A DNA stretch of 64,000 nt from Glycomyces fuscus (GTDB taxonomy: Bacteria; Actinomycetota; Actinomycetes; Streptosporangiales; Streptosporangiaceae): positions 186,001 to 250,000 of the forward strand of contig NYMS01000063.1 in the NCBI GenBank assembly GCA_002529455.1. The letters run 5' to 3'. The notes under the pieces were generated by a model. It saw only the letters and a list, made by a program, of their open reading frames with translations, was not told the origin of the DNA and ran no database searches. The number at the start of each line of letters is the position of its first letter. The first letter of the stretch is position 1. Below are positions 49,939 to 58,534 of the stretch, in pieces. The translations under genes were made by a program, and so were the position numbers.

Positions 49939-50691
49939 ATGAGGGACACCGCCGACGCCTTCGACGGCCTCAGCCCGGCCGTCGGGCTCGACCTGCTCCG
50001 CGCCGGGGAGATCACCGTGGAGGGGCGGCTGACCGCCGCCTCCAACACCACCCTGTACTGCACCGTCTCCGACGGCGTGCGCTCCGCCGCCTGCGTGTAC
50101 AAGCCGGTGGCGGGGGAGCGGCCGCTGTGGGACTTCCCCGACGGGACCCTGGCCGGACGCGAGGTCAGCGCCCACGCCGTCTCCGAGGCCCTGGGCTGGG
50201 CGGTCGTCCCGCCCACGGTGCACCGCGACGGCCCGTTCGGCGAGGGCATGGTGCAGCTGTGGGTGCACGGCGACTCCACCGTGGACCTGGTCGCCCTGTC
50301 ACGGGAGACCGACAACGCCGCCCTGCGCCGCATGGCGGTGTTCGACGCGGTCATCAACAACTCCGACCGCAAGATCGGCCACCTGCTGCCCACCCCCGGC
50401 GGGCACCTGTACGGCTGCGACCACGGCGTGTCCTTCGCCGAGGACTACAAGCTGCGCACCGTGCTGTGGCAGTGGCAGGGGCAGCCGCTGCCCGAGGACA
50501 CCCTGGAGGCCCTGGGTTCGGTGCGCGCCCAGCTCGCCGACGCGGACAGCGCCCTGTCCCGGGAGCTGGCCCTGCACCTGACCGGCCCGGAGGCCTACGC
50601 GGTGCGCGGCCGGGTGGACCTGCTCATCCGGCACGGCATCCACCCCTACCCGGCGCCGGACTGGCCCGCCGTGCCCTGGCCGCCGATCTGA
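49939..50691 (+). CDS. TIGR03843 (SCO1664-type) protein, PI3/4-kinase-like fold
   Basis: 250 residues; ATG 49939. Family pattern: GEITVEGRLTAASNTTLYCTVSDG, CVYKPVAGERPLWDFPDGTLAGREVSAHAVSEALGW (glycine-loop-like and Lys region), FGEGMVQLWV, and a kinase-like catalytic block VINNSDRKIGHLLP then LYGCDHGVSFAEDYKLRTVLW (NNSDRKxGH and DHG). This suggests an atypical kinase of the phosphatidylinositol-kinase/HipA-like class. No substrate is known. It forms the end of the conserved trio. Confidence 0.88.
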   Translation: MRDTADAFDGLSPAVGLDLLRAGEITVEGRLTAASNTTLYCTVSDGVRSAACVYKPVAGERPLWDFPDGTLAGREVSAHAVSEALGWAVVPPTVHRDGPFGEGMVQLWVHGDSTVDLVALSRETDNAALRRMAVFDAVINNSDRKIGHLLPTPGGHLYGCDHGVSFAEDYKLRTVLWQWQGQPLPEDTLEALGSVRAQLADADSALSRELALHLTGPEAYAVRGRVDLLIRHGIHPYPAPDWPAVPWPPI

Positions 50692-50837
50692 GCCGGTTCC
50701 CGCCCGCCTCGCGGCCACCCGGGCGCGCGCTTTCCCGGGGGGAGGGGGTCGCGTCCGGAGCCGGACCGGCGTGAGGTCCCCGACTACGAGGGGGTGGGAA
50801 TGGCGGGCCCGTCACCCCTGACGGCACAATGGGGCAC

Positions 50838-51629
50838 GTGAGCAACGAGTTGAACTACCTATTCGACATGGACGGCGTGCTCGTACGCGAGCAGCACCCC
50901 ATCCCGGGCGCGGACGAGCTCATCGCGGAGCTGCGCGAGAACGGGATCCCGTTCATGGTGTTGACCAACAACTCCATCTACACCCCCCGTGATCTGCGCG
51001 CGCGTCTGCTCAACTCGGGCCTGGACATCCCCGAGGAGTCGATCTGGACGTCGGCCCTGGCCACCGCCCAGTTCCTCCAGACGCAGCGCCCCAACGGGTC
51101 GGCCTACGTCGTCGGCGAGTCCGGCCTGACCACCGCCCTGCACAACGTCGGCTACGTGATGACCGAGCGCGACCCCGACTACGTGGTGCTCGGCGAGACC
51201 CGGACCTACAGCTTCGAGGCCATCACCCGCGCGATCCGGCTGATCCTCGGCGGCGCCCGGTTCATCGCCACCAACCCCGACGAGACCGGCCCCAGCGCCG
51301 AGGGCCCGCTGCCCGCCACGGGTGCGGTCGCCGCGCTGATCGAGAAGGCCACCGGGCGCCGCCCCTACTTCGTGGGCAAGCCCAACCCGCTGATGATGCG
51401 GTCCGCGCTGCGCCGGATCGGCGCGCACTCGGAGAACACCCTGATGGTGGGCGACCGGATGGACACCGACGTGCTCAGCGGGCTGGAGGCGGGCCTGCAG
51501 ACCGTGCTGGTGCTCTCGGGCATCTCCGAGCGCGACACCGCCGAGCAGTTCCCCTACCGCCCGACCCGGGTGATCGAGTCCGTCAGGGACCTGGTGGGCT
51601 TCACCCGCGATCCCTTCCAGAAGGGCTAG
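50838..51629 (+). CDS. HAD-IIA (NagD-like) phosphatase
   Basis: 263 residues from GTG 50838; CACAAT (50825-50830) ends 7 nt before it and includes the competing ATG 50829, so GTG is preferred. HAD motifs: [10 protein letters not shown] (D10, D12), [15 protein letters not shown] (motif II), [40 protein letters not shown] (Lys and DxxxD). The cap between motifs II and III is of the IIA class. It hydrolyses phosphate from a nucleotide or sugar phosphate in the cytosol. A terminator hairpin lies between it and rbpA. Confidence 0.92.
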   Translation: MSNELNYLFDMDGVLVREQHPIPGADELIAELRENGIPFMVLTNNSIYTPRDLRARLLNSGLDIPEESIWTSALATAQFLQTQRPNGSAYVVGESGLTTALHNVGYVMTERDPDYVVLGETRTYSFEAITRAIRLILGGARFIATNPDETGPSAEGPLPATGAVAALIEKATGRRPYFVGKPNPLMMRSALRRIGAHSENTLMVGDRMDTDVLSGLEAGLQTVLVLSGISERDTAEQFPYRPTRVIESVRDLVGFTRDPFQKG

Positions 51630-51837
51630 GGCGCGGACCTCGGGTGTCGCGGGTGTGGCGTACGGTGCCCGCCCGCCCTCGGCTCCCCCGGGGCCGACGG
51701 GCGCCGACCGCGTCACGACGCCGACCGCGTCCCGGCGGCGGGGACGCCCCGGCGGGCGCGTTCCGGCGTGACCCGTTGGCCGCCGCGCCCGCGGACGTCC
51801 TCCGGGCCCGGGGGGCGACGGCCCCCGACACGACGAC

Positions 51838-51866
51838 GGGGGCGGCGGACCGTGTCCGCCGCCCCC
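51838..51866. terminator. Bidirectional terminator between HAD gene and rbpA
   Basis: Perfect 13-bp stem (51838-51850 with 51854-51866), 3-nt loop, just before the convergent rbpA stop at 51883. Confidence 0.8.
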
Positions 51867-51882
51867 GGGTGTCGCGGGTCGC

Positions 51883-52266
51883 TCAGGCGCTCTGCCGCTG
51901 CCTGGCGAGCTCCTCCACCTTCGCCGCCTCCTCGCGGCGGCGGGCGCGGAGCAGTGCCAGGCGCTCGGCGAGGACCTCTTCCAGGTCCTCCATGCTCCGG
52001 CGCTCCAGCAGCATGTCCCAGTGGGTGCGCGTGGGCTTGGCGTTCTTGGGCTCCTCGCCGGAGCCGTCCCGCCGCAGGGCGCGGTCGCCGCAGAAACGGC
52101 ACTCCCACTCGGCGGGAATCTCTGCCTCGGTCGCGAAGGTGACCGAGAAGCGGTGGCCCCGGGTGCAGTCGTAGGTGACCTCCTGCCGCGGAGCCAGGTC
52201 GGTGTTGCGGTCGTTCTCGTAGCTCGTCGCCCCGAGCCGGGTGCCGCGAAGTGCTCGCTCGGCCAT
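51883..52266 (-). CDS. rbpA: RNA polymerase-binding protein RbpA
   Basis: 127 residues from ATG 52266, with GGAGG 9 nt upstream. N-terminal basic segment MAERALRGTRLGATSYEND. The zinc/core domain is YDCTRGHRFSVTFATEAEIPAEWECRFCG, with Cys/His ligands at the places used by RbpA. The C-terminal sigma-binding helices are RTHWDMLLERRSMEDLEEVLAERLALLRA. RbpA binds sigma-A region 2 and the core enzyme and stabilises open complexes in actinobacteria. An exact sigma-R consensus lies upstream, matching its known induction by thiol-oxidative stress in Streptomyces. Confidence 0.97.
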   Translation of the reverse strand: MAERALRGTRLGATSYENDRNTDLAPRQEVTYDCTRGHRFSVTFATEAEIPAEWECRFCGDRALRRDGSGEEPKNAKPTRTHWDMLLERRSMEDLEEVLAERLALLRARRREEAAKVEELARQRQSA

Positions 52267-52308
52267 CGTGTGGGTGCCTCCAGGCGCTTGTGCGGTCTCG
52301 CGGGGTGT

Positions 52309-52334
52309 AACGCGTCGGTCCACGTCAAGATTCC
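52309..52334 (-). promoter_or_regulatory. Sigma-R-type promoter of rbpA
   Basis: On the minus strand GGAAT (52334-52330), exactly 18 bp, then GTT (52311-52309). This matches the sigma-R/SigH-family consensus GGAAT-N18-GTT exactly. It lies about 43 bp before the rbpA ATG. Confidence 0.75.
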
Positions 52335-53043
52335 CCGCTGACCTGAGGTCGAACCACCTCGGGCGCCCGGGGGCCACCCCGATCCCAAAACATCGTCCGG
52401 TGCGCCGAGTGTGGCACATGTGACCTGGGACACTCCAAGCTGCCTTTTTCGGGTGTGTCTCTATATCCGTCCGTCGGGGGCGAAAAACATCCGCTAAGCC
52501 CTGCTTTCGCCCCCCGGCGCTCTCCCCTCCCTGGTGGGGCGGGGGAGCGGGCCCCGCGACCGAATCAACGGCCGCACGGCAGCCGTCCTCCGGCCGCGCA
52601 CCGCCCGCCCCCGGACGCCGTCCTCCGCCCGCGGCACCGTGCCCCCGGTACCGACCCCGCCGGCTCCGAGGACGGCTCCGCGGCCCTGGCCGCACGCCGG
52701 GCCCCGGAGCGCTCGCCTCCCGCCCCGCGGGCCCCGTGGCCGACTCGGGCCAGTCCGGGGCGGAACCCGCGGCCGCCGGAGCGCTCCACCCCGACCCCGT
52801 CCGTCACACTGTGTCCACCCTTACCGCGCCTCCCTCCCGGCCCGGGTTCGTGCGGTTCCCGCAGTTCACGACTGGAAAAGGCGTTCGTTCCGACAATGGA
52901 TTCCGGGAAAGGGCGCCCCTTCCCGCCGTGCGGACTATCACTCTCCGGAATCCACGTCATGCAAGGGAATCCCGTTCCCGGGCCTCGCAGGCGATAAAGA
53001 CTTCATTATGCCGACATGGTCGCCCGAGGTGTCTGATGGTATG

Positions 53044-53074
53044 TTGACTCGCCGTACACCGAAAAACGTAGGTT
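53044..53074 (+). promoter_or_regulatory. Candidate promoter of the conservon operon
   Basis: TTGACT (53044-53049), 19 bp, TAGGTT (53069-53074); slightly long spacing. A perfect 7-bp dyad GGGGGAA-ttc-TTCCCCC (53075-53091) sits on the predicted start of transcription and could be an operator. The leader to cvnA is about 105 nt. Confidence 0.45.
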
Positions 53075-53186
53075 GGGGGAATTCTTCCCCCTCCTTTAGG
53101 TGTGCCCAGCGTGCCGGAAATGTCCCCTTCGGTGCGTCCTCCCGTGCCGGAACCAGGAGCGACGACGCGGCTGGACGTGGAGCCCC

Positions 53187-54548
53187 ATGACTGCTGAGAC
53201 CCCCCTCCCCCGAGGAGCCGTGCCCGCGTGGCCGTCCGCGCCGCGCTGGCTCCTCCTCCCCCTCGCGGCGCTGCCCTTCTGGGCCGTGCTCCCGTGGGCC
53301 GTGCCCGGCGCCCGGGTCCTGCCCGTCCTGGCCGCCTCCGCGGTCCCCCTCCTGTTCCTGCTGCTCCTCGCGGTGCTGCTCAACCAGCGCGACCGGCGGA
53401 TCCGCGACCTGGGCGCCCGGCTCGACGCGCTGCACGCCGACACCGCCTCCCTGGCCGACGAGCACCTGCCCCTCCTGGCCCGGCGCCTGCGCGAGGGGGA
53501 CTCCGCCGAGACCGCCCTGCGCGCGCTGCCCCTCCCCGCCGACCACGGGGGCCGCGCCGTCCTGCGGGCCGCCGCCGCCGAGATCGCCGCCGCCGAACGC
53601 CGCCGCTCGGCCGCCATGGCCGCCTGCGCCACCGCCGCCGGGCGCGTCCAGGCACTGAGCACCACCATGCTCGCCGACCTGCGCCGGATGCAGGAGCGCT
53701 ACGGCGACGGCGAAGCGGACGCCGACATCCTCGGCGACCTCATGCACCTGGACCACAGCACCGCCCAGACCGGACGCGTCGCCGACAGCATCGCCGTCCT
53801 CACCGGGGCCCGCACCGGCCGCCGCTGGGGCCGCGCCATCGGCATGGAGAGCGTCGTCCGCGGCGCCATGGCCCGCATCGGCGCCTACCAGCGCGTACGC
53901 GTGCACAACGCGTCCACGCAGGCGGTCGCCGGGTTCGCCGCCGAGGGCGTCATCCACGCCCTGGCCGAGATCCTGGACAACGCCGCCAGGTTCTCCCCGC
54001 CCACCGCCGAGGTCCACGTCCACGTGGAGGAGGTCCAGGCCGGGATCGCGATCATGGTCGAGGACGGCGGCCTGGTCATGGGGGAGGAGGCCCTGCGCCG
54101 CGCCCGCCGCACCGTCGAGAACGGCCTGGACCTGGCCGCCATCTCCGGAACCCGGCTGGGCCTCTCGGTCGTGGGCCAGATCGCCCACCGCTACGGCCTG
54201 TCGGTGTCCTTCCGCTCCTCCTCCCGGGGCGGTACCGCGGTCGTCCTCCTGCTGCCCCGCAAGCTCGTCAAACCCCTCCCCGCGCCCGCGCTCCCCGACT
54301 CCCCGGCGTCCCCGCCCGGGGCCGCACGGGAACCCCGGGCCACCCCCACGCCCGTCCCGGCCGCTCCGGCCGAGGCGGAGACCACCGCCGAGGACGTCGG
54401 CGGACTGCCCCGGCGCCGCCGCGGCCGGACCCTCGCGGCGGCCGAGAACACCAGGCCCGCACCGCGCAGGAGCAACCCCGCCGCCGTGGCGAAGGGCTTC
54501 GGCGAGTTCCGCTCCGCGGTGCGCGGCCCGACCGACAAGGACGCATGA
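53187..54548 (+). CDS. cvnA: Conservon sensor kinase-like protein CvnA
   Basis: 453 residues from ATG 53187 (GGAG 6 nt upstream). Two TM helices (about 15-60) are followed by a coiled cytosolic region, the conservon block ILGDLMHLDHSTAQTGRVADSIAVL, and a HATPase domain: LAEILDNAARFSPP (N-box), VEDGGLVM, GTRLGLSVVGQIAHRYGLSVSFRSSSRGGTAVVLLLP. The C-terminal 90 residues are Pro/Ala-rich. CvnA proteins resemble histidine kinases, anchor the conservon complex in the membrane and scaffold CvnB-D. The extracellular sensor loop is very short here. cvnB follows with an ATGA overlap. Confidence 0.92.
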   Translation: MTAETPLPRGAVPAWPSAPRWLLLPLAALPFWAVLPWAVPGARVLPVLAASAVPLLFLLLLAVLLNQRDRRIRDLGARLDALHADTASLADEHLPLLARRLREGDSAETALRALPLPADHGGRAVLRAAAAEIAAAERRRSAAMAACATAAGRVQALSTTMLADLRRMQERYGDGEADADILGDLMHLDHSTAQTGRVADSIAVLTGARTGRRWGRAIGMESVVRGAMARIGAYQRVRVHNASTQAVAGFAAEGVIHALAEILDNAARFSPPTAEVHVHVEEVQAGIAIMVEDGGLVMGEEALRRARRTVENGLDLAAISGTRLGLSVVGQIAHRYGLSVSFRSSSRGGTAVVLLLPRKLVKPLPAPALPDSPASPPGAAREPRATPTPVPAAPAEAETTAEDVGGLPRRRRGRTLAAAENTRPAPRRSNPAAVAKGFGEFRSAVRGPTDKDA

Positions 54549-54952
54549 TGGACCTCGACAAGCTGACCTGGCTCCTCGAAGGCCTCCTGGAACGCACGCC
54601 CGGCACCCGCCACGCCCTCGTGCTCTCCCGCGACGGGCTCAAGCTGTGCCACAGCTCCGGCCTGCGCGCCGACAGCGCCGACCACCTCGCCGCGATCGCC
54701 GCCGGGGTGCAGAGCCTGGCGCACAGCGCCTCGGTGGAGTTCGGCGACGGTGCGGGCGGCGTCCGCCAGGCCATGGCCGAGTTCTACGGCGGCCTGCTCT
54801 TCATCGTCGAGGCCGGTCACGGCGCCCACCTGGCCGTCATCACCTCCGAGGAGGCCGAACCCGGCCTGGTCGGCCACAACATGAACGAGCTGGTCGAGCA
54901 GATGGGCGAGCACCTGACCACCCCGCCCCGCGCCGCCGCGGGACCGGTATGA
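54545..54952 (+). CDS. cvnB: Conservon roadblock/LC7 protein CvnB
   Basis: 135 residues; ATG 54545 overlaps the cvnA stop (an in-frame ATG follows at 54548). Roadblock/LC7 fold: LTWLLEGLLERTPGTRHALVLSRDGLKLCHSSGLRADSADHLAAIAAGVQSLA, then VRQAMAEFYGGLLFIVEAGHGAHLAVITSEEAEPGLVGHNMNELVEQMG. In MglB-like systems this fold stimulates the partner GTPase; here the partner is CvnD. ATGA overlap with cvnC follows. Confidence 0.95.
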   Translation: MMDLDKLTWLLEGLLERTPGTRHALVLSRDGLKLCHSSGLRADSADHLAAIAAGVQSLAHSASVEFGDGAGGVRQAMAEFYGGLLFIVEAGHGAHLAVITSEEAEPGLVGHNMNELVEQMGEHLTTPPRAAAGPV

Positions 54953-55308
54953 CCCGCCCGCACCACCAGGAGGGGCCCGACCGCCTCTACGTCATCACCT
55001 CGGGCCGCAGCGGCGGGGCCGACGAGTCCCTGGACGCGGTGACCCTCGTCGTGGCCGAGAGCGCTCCCACCCCCGGCATGCAGTCCGAGCACGCCCGGAT
55101 CCTGCGGCTGTGCCGCGGACCGACGGCGGTGGTGGAGATCTCCGCCCACCTGCGCCTGCCCGTGGCGATCGTGCGCATCCTGGTCACCGACCTCCTCGAC
55201 ACCGGCCTGGTCACCGCGCGCCACCCCCGGCCCGCCCCCTCGCCGGCCCGCCCCCTCGCCTCCCCGGACGTGTTGGAGAAGGTACTCGTTGCACTCCACA
55301 ACCTCTGA
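54949..55308 (+). CDS. cvnC: Conservon DUF742 protein CvnC
   Basis: 119 residues; ATG 54949 overlaps the cvnB stop. DUF742 pattern: RLYVITSGRSGGADESLDAVTLVV, EHARILRLCRGPTAVVEISAHLRLPVAIVRILVTDLLDTGLVTAR. A winged-helix-like fold is expected. It overlaps cvnD by 20 bp. CvnC links CvnA and CvnD in the complex described for Streptomyces conservons. Confidence 0.95.
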   Translation: MTRPHHQEGPDRLYVITSGRSGGADESLDAVTLVVAESAPTPGMQSEHARILRLCRGPTAVVEISAHLRLPVAIVRILVTDLLDTGLVTARHPRPAPSPARPLASPDVLEKVLVALHNL

Positions 55309-55921
55309 GTCCCCCGCGGCCCCGCCCCCGGACGCCCCGCCCGCCTCCAGCGTCCCGCTGCCCGACACCGCCGAGTACGCCCTCAAGATCGCGGTCGTGG
55401 GCGGCTTCGGGGTCGGCAAGACCACCCTGGTCCGCTCGGTCAGCGAGATCCGCCCGCTCAGCACCGAGGAGACCATGACCCGGGCGGGCCACGGGGTCGA
55501 CGACGTGGAGGGCGTGGAGGGCAAGCGCGCCACCACCGTCGCCTTCGACTTCGGCCGCATCACCCTGGACGCCTCCTCGGTGCTCTACGTCTTCGGCGCC
55601 CCGGGCCAGGAGCGCTTCTGGTTCCTGTGGGACCGCCTGTTCTCCGGCGCCCTGGGCGCGGTCGTCCTGGTCGACACCCGCCGCCTGGAGGACTCCTGGT
55701 ACGCCATCGACCGCCTGGAGGCCCAGGGCACCCCCTTCGTGGTGGCCCACAACGACTTCGGCGGGGACGACCACAGCCTGGAGGAGGTACGCGCCGCCCT
55801 GGACCTGGACGCCTCCGTCCCCCTGCTGCGCTGCGACGCGCGCTCGCGCGACTCGGCCAAACAGGTCCTCATCGCGCTGGTCGGCCACGTCCGCGCCCTG
55901 GTCACGGGAGGCGCCCGGTGA
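55289..55921 (+). CDS. cvnD: Conservon GTPase CvnD
   Basis: 210 residues from TTG 55289 (GGAGAAGG about 6 nt upstream, inside cvnC). Small GTPase: Walker A GGFGVGKTT (38-46, K44), AFDFGRITLD, FGAPGQERFWFLWDRLFSGALGAVVLVDTRR (G3 with APGQ), and VVAHNDFGG where canonical GTPases have NKxD. The altered G4 is normal for CvnD/MglA-type proteins. The P450 gene starts within its stop (GTGA), so the switch and P450 are translationally coupled. Confidence 0.95.
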   Translation: MHSTTSESPAAPPPDAPPASSVPLPDTAEYALKIAVVGGFGVGKTTLVRSVSEIRPLSTEETMTRAGHGVDDVEGVEGKRATTVAFDFGRITLDASSVLYVFGAPGQERFWFLWDRLFSGALGAVVLVDTRRLEDSWYAIDRLEAQGTPFVVAHNDFGGDDHSLEEVRAALDLDASVPLLRCDARSRDSAKQVLIALVGHVRALVTGGAR

Positions 55922-57168
55922 GCGGCCCCCGGATCTGCCCGGTGAGCGGCCCCGGGACCTGCCCGGTCCGCCTCCACGGCCCCGACTTCCGCACCGACCC
56001 CGGCGGCCTCTACCGGACCATGCGCGCCGAGCACGGCTCCGTGGTTCCCGTGCTCATGGAGGGCGACGTGCCCGCGTGGCTGGTCATCGGCTACCGCGAG
56101 CTGCACCACGTGCTCAGCACCCCCGAGGTGTTCGCGCGCTCCTCGCGCCGGTGGAACGCCTGGGACCGGGTGCCGCCGGACTGGCCGCTGCTGCCGATGG
56201 TGATGCAACTGCCCACGGTCCTGTACTCGGAGGGGGACGAGCACCGCAGGCGCGCCGGCGCGGTCGGTGACGCCCTCGCCGGGACCGACCCGCACGAGCT
56301 GCGCGCGGTCACCGCCCGCCTGGCCGACCGCCTCGTCGACGGGTTCTGCGCCTCGGCGGGGACGGACCTGCGCCCCGCCTACACCGCGCGCCTGCCGGCC
56401 CTGGTGCTGAGCTGGCTCTACGGGCTGGACGACGAGCGGGGCGACCGCGTCGCCTCCCTCATGACCACCATGATCGACGGCGGGGCCCGGGCCCTGGAGG
56501 CCCAGCGCGACCTCCTGGCCGCCATGGCCGAACTCGTCGCCCGACGGCGGGCCGAACCCGGGGCCGACGTGGTCTCGCGCCTGCTCGCCCACCCGGCGGG
56601 CTACACCGACGAGGAGGCGGTCCCCGAGCTGGTCGTCCTGCTCGGGGGCGGCAACCAGCCCACGGGCGAGTGGCTGGGCAACGCGCTGCGCCTGATGCTC
56701 ACCGACGACCACTTCGCCTCCTCCCTCGCGGGCGCCCGCCGCAGCGCCCGGGAGGCGCTCAACGAGGTCCTGTGGGAGGACACCCCCACACAGGTCCACG
56801 CGGGCCGCTTCGCCGTCCACGACGTGGAACTGGACGGACAGCTCATCCGCCGGGGCGACCTGGTGCTGCTCGGGCTGGCGGGGGCCAACACCGACCCGCG
56901 CGTGCGCTCCGCGGTCCCCGCCCCCGGCGACCGGGGCAACCACGCCCACCTGTCCTTCTCCCACGGCGAGCACTCCTGCCCCTACCCGGCCCAGGAGATC
57001 GCCGAGATCGTCGCGGTGACCGGCATCGAGGTCCTCATGGACCGGCTGCCCGACCTCGAACTGGCCGTCGACCCCTCCGAGCTGCGATGGCGCCCCTCGC
57101 CCTGGGTGCGGGGCGTCGCCTCACTGCCCGTGGCCTTCACCCCCGTACCGCCCCTGGGAGCGATCTGA
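55918..57168 (+). CDS. CYP157-like cytochrome P450 (first copy)
   Basis: 416 residues; GTG 55918 overlaps cvnD. P450 fold with the heme loop FSHGEHSC (Cys 354). The K-helix reads NEVLWED (E283-x-x-W286), so the normally invariant Arg of ExxR is Trp. The I-helix reads GGGNQPTGEW without the AGxxT oxygen-binding pattern. These are the known peculiarities of the CYP157 family, which accompanies conservons and pairs with CYP154. Whether it is catalytically competent is open. It may need CvnABCD for membrane recruitment. It shares one base with the next start. Confidence 0.88.
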   Translation: MSGPRICPVSGPGTCPVRLHGPDFRTDPGGLYRTMRAEHGSVVPVLMEGDVPAWLVIGYRELHHVLSTPEVFARSSRRWNAWDRVPPDWPLLPMVMQLPTVLYSEGDEHRRRAGAVGDALAGTDPHELRAVTARLADRLVDGFCASAGTDLRPAYTARLPALVLSWLYGLDDERGDRVASLMTTMIDGGARALEAQRDLLAAMAELVARRRAEPGADVVSRLLAHPAGYTDEEAVPELVVLLGGGNQPTGEWLGNALRLMLTDDHFASSLAGARRSAREALNEVLWEDTPTQVHAGRFAVHDVELDGQLIRRGDLVLLGLAGANTDPRVRSAVPAPGDRGNHAHLSFSHGEHSCPYPAQEIAEIVAVTGIEVLMDRLPDLELAVDPSELRWRPSPWVRGVASLPVAFTPVPPLGAI

Positions 57169-58421
57169 TGCCCTGCCCCGTACAGCACGACCCCCACGGC
57201 ACCGTGGTCCTGGACCCCCACGTCACCGACCTGCGCGCCGAGCGCGAGGCCCTGTACGCCGCCGGGCCCCTCACCCGGGTCGAGCTGCCGGGCGGCGTGA
57301 CCGCCTGGGCCGTCACCCACCACGAGGCCGCCCGCGCGCTGCTCACCGACCCCCGCCTGGTCAAGGACGTCGCCCACTGGGACGACTACCAGAGCGGCCG
57401 GATCCCCGAGGCCTGGCCGCTGCTCAGCACCATCCCGCCGACCCCCACCAACCTCCTGGGCACCGACGGGGCCGAGCACCGCAGGCTGCGCCTGCTCACC
57501 GCCCGGGCCTTCTCCGCGCGCAGCGTCGAGCGCCTGCGCCCGCGCGTCCGCGAGCTCACCGCCGAACTGCTCGACGCCATGGAGCCCCGCGCGCACGAAC
57601 CCCTGGACCTGAAGTCGGAGTTCGCCTTCCAGCTGCCGATGAACGTCATCGGCGAGCTGTACGGGGTGGACCGCGGCGAGTTCGACCGCCTGCGCGAGCT
57701 GTACGTGAAGTTCTTCTCCTCGGTCACCGGACCCGAGGAGTTCATGGAGGTCTACGCCACCCTGGAGAAGTACTACGACGACATGGTCGCCGACAGGCGC
57801 GCCCGACCCGGGCGGGACCTGACCAGCGAGCTCCTCCGGGCGGACGAGAACGGCGACGCCCTCACCGACCTGGAGGTGCGCGGCACCCTCCAGGTCACCG
57901 TGGCCGCCGGGCACGAGACCACCGTCAACCTGCTGTGCAACGCCGTGCGCGCCCTGCTCGCCCACCCCGACCAGTTCGCCCTGGTCAAGGAGGGCGAGGT
58001 CGGCTGGGACGCGGTCGTGGAGGAGACGCTGCGCTACGACCCGCCCACCTCCAACATGATCTTCCGGTTCGCCACCGGGGACGTCGAGGCCGCCGGGAGC
58101 ACGATCCGCAAGGGGGAGGCGCTCATGGTCTCCTACGGGGCGGTCAGCCGCGACCGGGTCGAGCACGGTGAGGACCCCCACCCCGACGCCTTCGACCTCA
58201 CCCGCTCCCGGGGACGCCACATCTCCTTCGGCTACGGGCCGCACGTGTGCCCCGGCGCCACCCTGGCCCGCATGGAGGGGCGCATCGCCCTGCCCATGCT
58301 CTTCGAGCGCTACCCCGACCTGGAGCTGGCGGTCCCCGACGGGGAGCTGCGCAACCACCCCTCGATCATCGTCAACAGCCTCCAGGAACTGCCCGTGCTG
58401 CTGCGCCCCCAACGCCCCTGA
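57168..58421 (+). CDS. CYP154-like cytochrome P450 (first copy)
   Basis: 417 residues; ATG 57168 overlaps the previous stop by one base. All P450 hallmarks are present: I-helix VAAGHETTVNLL, K-helix EETLRYDPP (ExxR intact), and heme loop FGYGPHVCPGATLARMEGRIALP (Cys 361). CYP154s hydroxylate macrolides, steroids and other lipophiles. As a partner of the CYP157-like protein it probably acts in the same pathway. A 113-bp gap with GGAGG then leads into the second pair. Confidence 0.92.
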   Translation: MPCPVQHDPHGTVVLDPHVTDLRAEREALYAAGPLTRVELPGGVTAWAVTHHEAARALLTDPRLVKDVAHWDDYQSGRIPEAWPLLSTIPPTPTNLLGTDGAEHRRLRLLTARAFSARSVERLRPRVRELTAELLDAMEPRAHEPLDLKSEFAFQLPMNVIGELYGVDRGEFDRLRELYVKFFSSVTGPEEFMEVYATLEKYYDDMVADRRARPGRDLTSELLRADENGDALTDLEVRGTLQVTVAAGHETTVNLLCNAVRALLAHPDQFALVKEGEVGWDAVVEETLRYDPPTSNMIFRFATGDVEAAGSTIRKGEALMVSYGAVSRDRVEHGEDPHPDAFDLTRSRGRHISFGYGPHVCPGATLARMEGRIALPMLFERYPDLELAVPDGELRNHPSIIVNSLQELPVLLRPQRP

Positions 58422-58534
58422 CGCTCCGGCCGCGGACCCGCCTCCGGTGCCCCGCGCCCCGGAGGCGACCCCGAACCATCCCCGACGGCCGAGTCGAGCG
58501 GTCGCCCCCACCCCCCTTCCCCGGAGGACCGAGA

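Larger units (their letters stand above)
52267..53186. other. 920-bp divergent intergenic region
   Basis: Between rbpA (left) and cvnA (right). Left end: sigma-R promoter of rbpA. Middle (52500-52800): GC-rich, with ORFs of Arg/Pro/Ala-rich non-coding type. Right end: AT-richer 52860-53090, with short dyads (GGGAA-tcccg-TTCCC at about 52969-52983; GGGGGAA-ttc-TTCCCCC at 53075-53091) and a sigma-A-like promoter. I see no RNA-gene motif. Confidence 0.5.

Noticed and set aside
52455-53190. ORFs of 180-218 residues in the rbpA-cvnA gap
   Set aside because: No ribosome-binding site, Arg/Pro/Ala/Ser composition, and they run across the cvnA promoter; treated as non-coding.
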